NCBI GenBank assembly: GCA_964510575.1
Contig: CAZECN010000012.1
Span: forward strand, 1 to 64,000
Direction: 5' to 3'
DNA: 64,000 bases
Source: CALKYB01 sp964510575
GTDB taxonomy: Bacteria > Bdellovibrionota_C > UBA2361 > SZUA-149 > CALKYB01
The notes below the pieces were generated by a model. The model was not told the origin of the DNA, did not search any database, and was given only the letters and a program-made list of their open reading frames with translations. Positions 1-6,179 of the stretch are shown in pieces. The position numbers and the translations under genes are program-made. Numbering within the stretch: position 1 is the stretch's first letter; every line of letters begins with the position of its first letter.

Positions 1-12
1 ATAGATACCCCC

Positions 13-41
13 AAACCTCTCTGGACTAGCCAGAGAGGTTT
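13..41. terminator. Perfect 12-bp inverted repeat downstream of ssrA
   Basis: A perfect 12-bp stem (AAACCTCTCTGG pairing with its complement) closes a 5-nt loop. It lies just past the 3' end of the minus-strand tmRNA, so it may end that transcript or one entering from the left. No T-run follows the stem on the minus strand, and only a weak AT stretch follows on the plus strand, so an intrinsic terminator is possible but not shown. Confidence 0.4.
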
Positions 42-96
42 AAGCGTTATATAATGGGTGTTTTAAGACTTTATTGGACCTCTTTGGAAGCCCATG

Positions 97-457
97 TGGT
101 GGAGGTGGGGGGAGTCGAACCCCCGTCCGCGAAAGCAAATCTAAAAGCGTCTACATGCATATCCCACAATTTAATCTCACCAAGTAATCTCTCATGGGCA
201 AGATGCTACTTAGCCAGTTCTGAAAGAGTTTCGGGCAGAACTGTCAGAACACCAGCCCTACCCTAGTCCAGAAATTAACTTATCCAGAACCCTAGACCAG
301 CCCCGGTAAGTGCCTAGTTAGCTAATTAAGCAGCTAGGGCTTGTGCGTAATCTGCGTCGTTTGCGATTACATTTTTGCCACTTTTTAACCCGGCCGGTGG
401 CATCCGGGACATGCAACTTAGAGACCCAATCAATCACGTCGAACCCGGGTCACCCCC
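97..457 (-). ncRNA. ssrA: Transfer-messenger RNA (tmRNA)
   Basis: tmRNA rescues stalled ribosomes and adds a degradation tag. The 3' end on the minus strand is a tRNA-like T arm (GGGGGTTCGACTCCCCC) followed by CACCTCCACCA, with CCA encoded. The 5' end GGGGGTG pairs with CACCTCC to form the acceptor stem and is followed by the typical ...GGGTTCGACG segment. The tag reading frame lies at 364 down to 326. It resumes at GCA and gives ANDADYAQALAA followed by TAA, which fits the usual A-N-D start and A-L-A-A end. It is a one-piece tmRNA of about 361 nt. I did not identify a convincing promoter upstream of 457. Confidence 0.96.
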
Positions 458-626
458 ATTTGAAATAACTATCGAACACAGTCTATCGACGATCTAAGCT
501 GAAATCTATAACAGATAGAAACACCAGAGGCTATAAAAGCCCGAAAACCCGAGGTTTTTAATTTAAAAGTATTAAATGAGGGAACTGCCGGATGGGAAAT
601 AGGGCCTAGAAACAGTTATTCTGGCT

Positions 627-800
627 ATGGGTTCAATTTACGCTGATCGGGATGCTGACCAGCTTCAACTTTTAGGGAGGTTCAATGATGAGGGGTTTAA
701 TTATATCCGCTTACTGCATTTTCAATATCTCAATAATAGCAGCTGGACTGATACAGCTAATGAACATCTAGCCGAGATTCCATCTCTAGATTGGTTCTGA
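627..800 (+). CDS. Possible 57-residue small protein, or remnant with in-frame amber codon
   Basis: An ATG-started frame of 57 codons begins MGSIYADRDADQLQLL and ends IPSLDWF, stopping immediately before the hairpin at 801-833. The same frame is open further upstream from an ATG at 576, interrupted only by one TAG at 600-602. The region could therefore be a decayed longer gene. The composition is protein-like, mixing charged and aromatic residues, but I recognise no family. An alternative overlapping frame at 685-771 (28 codons, hydrophobic) has a better ribosome-binding site (AGGGAGG, 4-6 nt before ATGATG). At most one of the two is likely to be real. The rest of 458-873 shows no other gene. 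Confidence 0.25.
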   Translation: MGSIYADRDADQLQLLGRFNDEGFNYIRLLHFQYLNNSSWTDTANEHLAEIPSLDWF

Positions 801-833
801 AAAAACTGAGGCAGCCTGAAGGCTGCCCCAGTT
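801..833 (-). terminator. Rho-independent terminator of the spondin-domain gene
   Basis: On the minus strand the stem is AACTG, a mismatch, then GGCAGCC, a 4-nt loop and the complementary arm, followed by a run of T (CAGTTTTTTC). It sits about 40 bp past the stop of the minus-strand lipoprotein gene that ends at 874. Confidence 0.85.
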
Positions 834-873
834 CTATTGAGTTCACAAACTGAACTCATTACGTCACTAGATA

Positions 874-1641
874 CTATCTTGGATTGATAGTGATTCTAAC
901 TACGCTATCTAGAGTAGGCAGTGGGAAGTCGCTATCATTTAGCAATCTAACAGTCCCGTTTTCTACAGCTCCTACATTAGGACCAGATTGCCTTGGAGCT
1001 TGATCCACACCTAGTCCAGGCTCTTGATTTACCTCAGTTCCAGCATCCCAAAATAGGATTTCAGATGTAATGTCCCCAGATCTTGGAGTTCCATCCTCAT
1101 TGAACATTGGAACACCAGCAGCAACTGGAGCTATGAAAAGGTCATTGCTCTGAACAAACATTGTAGCCAAATTCATGTAGTAACCTGGAATCGCAACCAG
1201 CTCGAATACATATGAATTACCTGGAGTAATTGGACCAGGCTCAGATGCTCCCTCTGGAACGCCAAAAGCTACTGTGCTGAAAACTCCTTCCAAAGCAGAA
1301 CCTTCTTGAGCTAGAAGCATTCCACCACCATCTTCAGCCATAATCTCAAGACCAGGAGTGGCTACTCCACCATTACTGAAGAAAGCGTTAACACCTGGAA
1401 GATTTACAGAAGCCGCACCTGGAGCAAAAACAGCAGGAAGAGTAGATCCGAGGGAAGTCGTAATGGCGTCAGCGCCAATATTCTCAATTCTGACTTCAAA
1501 AGTGGTCATTCCTTCACCACCGTCAGCGGAACCTCCATCTGATCCGCCACCGCAGGCAGAAATTGAAGCAGACAAAGCCAATGCAGCAATTCCAGCCTTG
1601 GAGAAGCCATAAAATTTGTTTAGAAGCTCTTTATTTCCCAT
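874..1641 (-). CDS. Spondin_N-domain lipoprotein
   Basis: A 255-residue exported protein. Residues 1-30 are a lipoprotein signal with a hydrophobic stretch ending SISAC, Cys30 being the likely lipidated residue, followed by a Gly/Ser/Asp-rich tether. The rest matches the bacterial spondin_N family pattern: an N-terminal beta strand (TTFEVRIENIG), an AEDGG segment, a middle SNDLFIAP segment and the diagnostic FWDAGTEVNQEPG motif near residue 200. In eukaryotes spondin domains bind extracellular matrix; in bacteria the role is unknown, with adhesion or metal/ligand binding proposed. The start is supported by an AGGAT site about 9 nt upstream. It is transcribed alone toward a good terminator at 801-833. 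Confidence 0.8.
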   Translation of the reverse strand: MGNKELLNKFYGFSKAGIAALALSASISACGGGSDGGSADGGEGMTTFEVRIENIGADAITTSLGSTLPAVFAPGAASVNLPGVNAFFSNGGVATPGLEIMAEDGGGMLLAQEGSALEGVFSTVAFGVPEGASEPGPITPGNSYVFELVAIPGYYMNLATMFVQSNDLFIAPVAAGVPMFNEDGTPRSGDITSEILFWDAGTEVNQEPGLGVDQAPRQSGPNVGAVENGTVRLLNDSDFPLPTLDSVVRITINPR

Positions 1642-1713
1642 TACACAATATCCTATTAAATTTATTATAATTATAACACTAACGTCTTACTGTCGAATTC
1701 CGTCAGCGGAACA

Positions 1714-1775
1714 AAAGGTTACAATATATTGTCAAAAGATGAAGAAAAAAATTTAACCCTGTAAAAGTAACCTTT
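1714..1775. promoter_or_regulatory. Inverted repeat in the divergent 1642-1831 promoter region
   Basis: AAAGGTTAC (1714-1722) is repeated inverted as GTAACCTTT (1767-1775), and between them lies the palindrome ACAATATATTGT (1721-1732). The spacer separates two divergent genes, so a shared operator is plausible. No regulator is identifiable from the sequence. Confidence 0.3.
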
Positions 1776-1831
1776 ACCTTTTTGATGCGTATTAACTAAA
1801 TGAACATTATAAATTTCTTGTTGGAGTCCCC

Positions 1832-2806
1832 TTGAATACCTATCTTTTAATACCTCTGGGTCTATTTTTTCTCTCGACAGCTCTAGTCAAGAGCTACTCA
1901 CATGAATCTGTGGCGAACTTACCTCCTGCGGAGTCTCAATTTGGAAACAGAACATCCGATCAGCCAATCGAGATCGGTACGGTCAAATGGACTCGAAACC
2001 ACGATGCAGCACTAGCTAAATCCAAATCTACTGGAAAACCAGTATTCGCCCTTTTTCAAGAAGTGCCAGGTTGCGCAGGCTGCAAAGACTTTGGAAAGTT
2101 AGTTCTCTCACAACCTCTCCTGGTAGAAGCAATTGAGTCAGAATTCATACCTCTTGTAATTTATAACAACAAAGGTGGAAAGGATGCTGAGCTTCTAGCT
2201 AAGTACAAAGAGCCCTCTTGGAACTATCAAGTTATTCGATTTCTAGATAGCCAAGGTAAAGATATAATCTCCAGGAAAGACAGAATTTGGACCCTTCCTG
2301 GTGTAGCGAAAAGGATGCAAGAGTCTTTAACTAAGACCGGAAGACCTACGCCCGGCTACATTGACTCTTTGGCTAATAACCATATAGCGCCTAGCGTTCA
2401 AGAGATAGCAGTTTCTCAGCATTGTTTTTGGACGGGAGAGATGAAAATAGGTGGCCTTGATGGTGTTCTAAACACAGAGGCTGGGTTCTATGACGGACGA
2501 GAAGTCACAAGAATCTGGTTTGATCCAAATAAAATTTCCGCCGAGACACTTGTTAAAAAATCAAAAGCCCTTGGGGTAGCGGATAAAGTCTACATTAAAG
2601 CAAACAAAACTTTCAAATTAGCTGATTACCGAAAGGCCTCAGCTAGTGACCAAAACAGGCAGCTTAGAGGAACTAAGTTTCAAAACGCTGCCAGCAAGGC
2701 CGGTTTAAACGATTATCAACTGACAAAAGTTAATGCTTTTATCAGAGTTAATCCAAACAAAGCTCTAAAATTCCTTAGCCCTGCTCAACTAAAAGCAATG
2801 AGCTAG
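1832..2806 (+). CDS. Exported thioredoxin-fold / MsrA-like fusion protein
   Basis: A 324-residue protein with an N-terminal hydrophobic signal or anchor (about residues 3-20). Residues about 50-165 look like a thioredoxin-fold domain: KSTGKPVFALFQEVPGC with a C-A-G-C redox pair. Residues about 185-260 resemble the core of peptide-methionine sulfoxide reductase A: the HCFW motif with the catalytic-type Cys, a G-V-L-N-T-E-A-G-F segment and I-W-F-D-P. The C-terminal part of canonical MsrA is not obvious. A fused redox partner and sulfoxide reductase would make a self-recycling repair enzyme for exported proteins; this role is inferred. The start is TTG with GGAG 5-6 nt upstream; no ATG fits the signal peptide. 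It converges on ettA with only 23 bp between the genes. Confidence 0.7.
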   Translation: MNTYLLIPLGLFFLSTALVKSYSHESVANLPPAESQFGNRTSDQPIEIGTVKWTRNHDAALAKSKSTGKPVFALFQEVPGCAGCKDFGKLVLSQPLLVEAIESEFIPLVIYNNKGGKDAELLAKYKEPSWNYQVIRFLDSQGKDIISRKDRIWTLPGVAKRMQESLTKTGRPTPGYIDSLANNHIAPSVQEIAVSQHCFWTGEMKIGGLDGVLNTEAGFYDGREVTRIWFDPNKISAETLVKKSKALGVADKVYIKANKTFKLADYRKASASDQNRQLRGTKFQNAASKAGLNDYQLTKVNAFIRVNPNKALKFLSPAQLKAMS

Positions 2807-2829
2807 CTCTTTCAAGGCTCTTTGATAGT

Positions 2830-4512
2830 TTAGGCTCTAACTACACTGGCGTAGCGAACTCTTTTTGGGACAAGAGAGTCCTCGCCGAGTCGTCTTTTCT
2901 TATCAGCCTCATACTCACTGAAATTACCATCAAACCAGTCAACCTTACTTTCCCCTTCGAAGGCTAAAATATGGGTTGCCACTCGATCCAAAAACCAACG
3001 ATCATGGCTAACTACGACTGCGCAACCCGCAAAGTTGATTAAAGCATCTTCAAGAGCTCTAAGGGTGTTTACATCTAAATCGTTAGTGGGCTCATCCAAT
3101 AAGATGACATTTGCATCTTCCTGAAAAAGCATGGCCAGCTGAACACGATTCCTTTCTCCGCCAGAAAGATCCCTGACTTTTTTCTGTTGAGCCGAACCGT
3201 CAAAATTGAAACGCGAGACAAAAGCCCTAGAGCTTATCTCTTTGCCTCCTGAATTCACCACCTCCCTCTCTCCCGAAATGGTCTCCCAAACTGTTTTATC
3301 TGAATCCAGTGAAAGTCTCGATTGCTCCATCACACCAAGCTTAACGGTAGATCCAACCTTAAATTCCCCGCTATCAGGCTTATCTTCCCCACTGATCAAT
3401 TTAAACAGAGTTGTCTTACCAGCTCCATTAGGCCCAATAATTCCAACTATTCCACCTCTGGGCAGGTTGAAGTTCATATCTTGATAAAGAAGCTTATCAC
3501 CAAAGGACTTAGATACATTCTCAGCACGAATCACTTCATCACCTAGTCTAGGCCCGACAGGGAAAGCTAAATGTAGGTCATCGCGTACAGATTGGCTTTC
3601 CTTAGAAAGAAGCTCCTCATAAGAATTTACTCGAGCCTTTCCTTTCGCCTGCCTTCCCTTAGGAGACATTCTTATCCAATCCAATTCCCGCTCTAAAAGT
3701 TTCTGCCTCTTAGCATCCACTTTCTTCTCTTGCGCCAACCTTTGATTCTTCTGCTCCAACCAAGAAGAGTAATTACCTTGATAAGGTATTCCATGCCCAC
3801 GATCTAGCTCCAGAATCCATGTAGCTACATTGTCTAGAAAATACCTATCATGGGTGACTGCAATGATTGTTCCTTTAAAATCTCGAAGATGAGCTTCGAG
3901 CCAACGCACGGACTCAGCATCTAAATGGTTTGTTGGCTCATCCAGCAAAAGAATATCCGGTTGTTGAATAAGCAACCGGCAAAGAGCAACCCTTCTTCGC
4001 TCACCACCTGAAAGGTGGTCAACTACCTCCTCGGGAGATGGACAGCGTAGAGCTTCCATTGCGTATTCAAGTTTCGAATCAAGATTCCAAGCATCAGTTA
4101 GCTCAATCCGTTCCATCAACTTTGCTTGCTTCTCACAAACCTTTTCCATTTCCTCTGGCGAAAGATCTTCTTCAAAACGAGCATTGATCTCTTCAAAGTC
4201 TTTGAGCAGCTTTACAATATCAGCAGCACCCTCTTCAACAATCTCCCTAACTGTCTTTCCAGCCTCTAGCTCCGGCTCTTGCTCCAGGTATCCTAAACTA
4301 TAGCCGTCCGAGAGATGAGCTTCCCCATCAAAATCTTTTTCAACTCCGGCCATAATCCGCAGCAGAGTACTTTTCCCAGAACCATTTAAGCCAAGCACTC
4401 CAATTTTCGCGCCATAGTAATAAGAAAGTGAAATATCCTTGATGATTTGTCGCTGCGGAGGAACTGTCTTATTGACCCCCATCATGGTGTAGATAATTTT
4501 TTTATCGCTCAT
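2830..4512 (-). CDS. ettA: Energy-dependent translational throttle protein EttA (ABC-F ATPase)
   Basis: EttA is a soluble ABC-F protein that binds the ribosomal E site and gates the first elongation step according to the ATP/ADP ratio. The 560 residues match the family length. Two ABC domains are visible: Walker A GLNGSGKS at 41-48 with signature LSGGERRR and LLLDEPTNHLD, then Walker A GPNGAGKT near 360 with LSGGERNR and LLDEPTNDLD. The N-terminus (IIYTMMGVNKTVPP) is specific to EttA among ABC-F proteins. There is no transmembrane part. It lies upstream of nothing in the same operon, and the Hsp33 gene sits 53 bp upstream on the same strand. The start ATG is the only candidate consistent with the family N-terminus. 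Confidence 0.95.
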   Translation of the reverse strand: MSDKKIIYTMMGVNKTVPPQRQIIKDISLSYYYGAKIGVLGLNGSGKSTLLRIMAGVEKDFDGEAHLSDGYSLGYLEQEPELEAGKTVREIVEEGAADIVKLLKDFEEINARFEEDLSPEEMEKVCEKQAKLMERIELTDAWNLDSKLEYAMEALRCPSPEEVVDHLSGGERRRVALCRLLIQQPDILLLDEPTNHLDAESVRWLEAHLRDFKGTIIAVTHDRYFLDNVATWILELDRGHGIPYQGNYSSWLEQKNQRLAQEKKVDAKRQKLLERELDWIRMSPKGRQAKGKARVNSYEELLSKESQSVRDDLHLAFPVGPRLGDEVIRAENVSKSFGDKLLYQDMNFNLPRGGIVGIIGPNGAGKTTLFKLISGEDKPDSGEFKVGSTVKLGVMEQSRLSLDSDKTVWETISGEREVVNSGGKEISSRAFVSRFNFDGSAQQKKVRDLSGGERNRVQLAMLFQEDANVILLDEPTNDLDVNTLRALEDALINFAGCAVVVSHDRWFLDRVATHILAFEGESKVDWFDGNFSEYEADKKRRLGEDSLVPKRVRYASVVRA

Positions 4513-4565
4513 TTCAATCTGTCTTTTGTTTTTGGATATTTACAAAGCTTCAATTTAGAAAGGTA

Positions 4566-5360
4566 TTAATTAGAATTAGGCAAAAGTTCTTCCCTGCTCA
4601 TTTCAAAATTCTTACCACACCTCGGACAATTAACAACAATTTTAGGATCATCTCCATAGAGTTCTTCTAACTCAACTTTAGGAATCTTTTTTAGAAACGG
4701 TAAGAGCTTCTCTGGAGAACAATTGCAGAAATAACTAAACTCGCACTGCTTCATCAGCTTATGGGAGAAATCAGAGAGATTAGTGTATATTTCTTCCGGT
4801 TCATTTTCTTCAAACCAACCTAGATCCACTTCAGGCATTCCAACCAAAGCCAACGCCATATCAGAATCTCGCAGCAAAGAAACCTTCAAGGGGAGTTGTT
4901 CGCTTTGCTGATAGTATTCTTCCACCATTTTCTCCACATCAGTACTCTGGCACAGAACTGAACTGTTGGAGACTTCGCCCTTTTTGCCACTCATCTGAGC
5001 ATGAAAGATATTTACATCTGTATGCCTGATGTTATCGACTATTACTTGCCCAACGAGCATCTTCTCTGCAGGGCTTGCTGTTACAAATAAAGAATAAGGT
5101 TCACTGGATCTCATTAGAAGAGTCCACGCCAAAGATTCCTCTGGGTGCCTTTGAGTAATATGCAAAGCTGCGGCAGCAAAAAGCTGTTTAAGTTTATAGT
5201 CCTGCTCAGGGCTTGGCTTGTTTAGAAGATCTTTCTGCGCGAGATAGTAGTCAATTAAGAATTGACTCATATCACAGTGCAGCAACAACACATGCTTGTC
5301 TTTTAGATAGTATGAACTACAAACTAGAAAATTTTTATCCAAAATACTCTCTCGCTTCAA
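4566..5360 (-). CDS. hslO: Redox-regulated chaperone Hsp33
   Basis: Hsp33 is a cytoplasmic holdase switched on by oxidative unfolding through a C-terminal zinc centre. The 264-residue protein has the usual length, an N-terminal Hsp33 domain, and both cysteine pairs of the zinc switch: CNC near residue 213 and CPRC near 247. The segment GDDPKIVVNCPRCGK is typical of the family. Sequence identity in the N-terminal half looks low compared with E. coli HslO. The gene precedes ettA on the same strand and could be cotranscribed with it. Mobile element 1 lies directly upstream, from about 60 bp before the start, and so occupies the promoter region. Confidence 0.88.
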   Translation of the reverse strand: MKRESILDKNFLVCSSYYLKDKHVLLLHCDMSQFLIDYYLAQKDLLNKPSPEQDYKLKQLFAAAALHITQRHPEESLAWTLLMRSSEPYSLFVTASPAEKMLVGQVIVDNIRHTDVNIFHAQMSGKKGEVSNSSVLCQSTDVEKMVEEYYQQSEQLPLKVSLLRDSDMALALVGMPEVDLGWFEENEPEEIYTNLSDFSHKLMKQCEFSYFCNCSPEKLLPFLKKIPKVELEELYGDDPKIVVNCPRCGKNFEMSREELLPNSN

Positions 5361-5423
5361 ATTTGGAAGACCTAGGAAGGAACAGGGTATAACCTAAGGA
5401 GGAAGCTAAGTATAGATGAGCAG

Positions 5424-5719
5424 TATATACTGCGCCTCATTGAAATTTCGGTTTTGCTAGATTCAGCATAGGCGCAGTATAAGCCGAGCGTAAGTGAGGC
5501 AGAAGGCAGGCATACCCATCCTAAAATATGGAAGAGAAGCGCAGCTTCGCAAGAAAAGAGCCATTTAAATGGGCCTTTAGTACTTTTCTTGCCAAGTCCT
5601 TCGGACTTGCAGCATTTTTTGGCGCAGTATATCTGTCCAATGGCAGTGTTAGCGCACTGCGTATACCCATCTAGGCAAGCCAAAAGCTAAGCCGAAATTT
5701 AAATCAGGATGGGTATATA
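5424..5719. mobile_element. Structured repeat element, copy 1 (covarying terminal hairpins)
   Basis: A 296-bp noncoding unit with inverted ends TATATAC...GTATATA. The left-end stem X (TATACTGCGCC, 5426-5436) pairs with X' at 5471-5481 around a loop containing AAATTTCGG. A second X' recurs at 5621-5631. The right-end stem Y (ATACCCATCC) occurs at 5512-5521 and 5662-5671 and pairs with Y' at 5707-5717; the right loop contains CCGAAATTT, the inverse of the left loop motif. An inner hairpin GCAGTG/CACTGC (5643-5660) follows the motif ATCTGTC. Further internal hairpins include CAAGTCC/GGACTTG. The same plan with different stem sequences recurs at 9757-10066 and 26718-27102. No transposase is present inside. 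I do not recognise the family; a mobile, non-autonomous element or a structured RNA are both possible. Confidence 0.65.
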
Positions 5720-5729
5720 GGCAAAGAAA

Positions 5730-5763
5730 AAGCCCTGATCTAGTAATCACCAGAGCAGGGCTT
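5730..5763 (-). terminator. Rho-independent terminator of the response-regulator operon
   Basis: AAGCCCTG (5730-5737) pairs with CAGGGCTT (5756-5763). On the minus strand the stem runs into GCTTTTTCTTTG. It ends the minus-strand operon that begins near 9067 and is placed between the operon and mobile element 1. Confidence 0.8.
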
Positions 5764-5789
5764 CAAACTAGGAGGTAGTAATTTTCAAA

Positions 5790-6179
5790 CTAACTAGCTT
5801 GAATCTTTTCCTCGGCTTGGCTGAGGGTTCCTACCAATACTTTTTCAGAGCAAGGCTTATCTAGAAGCTTATCTGCTAAATCTAATATACTTTGCAAGTT
5901 CTCTTTCTTAGCCTCACCAGTCAAAGCAATGCAATAAACTGATGGATACTCCTCACGAACTTTTTTCATTAGTTCGACTCCATTCATTTCAGGCATTTGA
6001 ATATCTGTTACCAGGATACTAACCTGGTCATCGCTCATCTCTTTAAGAGCTTCCTGAGCAATATTGTAAAATCTCATTTCCCAACGATCGTCGTGATCAA
6101 AGAGCATTGACTCTAGTCCCCTAAGAACCTTTTCCTCATCATCAACAAACATCACTACTACTTTCTTATCTTCACTCAT
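5790..6179 (-). CDS. Single-domain response regulator
   Basis: A stand-alone CheY-like receiver domain of 129 residues, about the length of the domain alone, with no output domain. Visible acidic pocket near residues 13-15 (DDE), phosphoacceptor Asp59 in TDIQMP, Thr87 in ALTG and Lys108 in DKPC. It overlaps the upstream histidine kinase gene by 4 bp (ATGA), so the two are translationally coupled and this protein is probably a direct phosphorylation target of that kinase. Without an output domain it must act by protein interaction or as a phosphate sink. A terminator follows at 5730-5763. Confidence 0.9.
   Translation of the reverse strand: MSEDKKVVVMFVDDEEKVLRGLESMLFDHDDRWEMRFYNIAQEALKEMSDDQVSILVTDIQMPEMNGVELMKKVREEYPSVYCIALTGEAKKENLQSILDLADKLLDKPCSEKVLVGTLSQAEEKIQAS

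Noticed and set aside
54..266. 70-codon frame over the tmRNA
   Set aside because: It lies across the 3' part of ssrA on the opposite strand; the tmRNA features explain the sequence.
5372..5683. 103-codon minus-strand frame within mobile element 1
   Set aside because: It runs through the stem-loops of the element, has a Cys-rich and low-complexity composition and is not kept in the other two copies.
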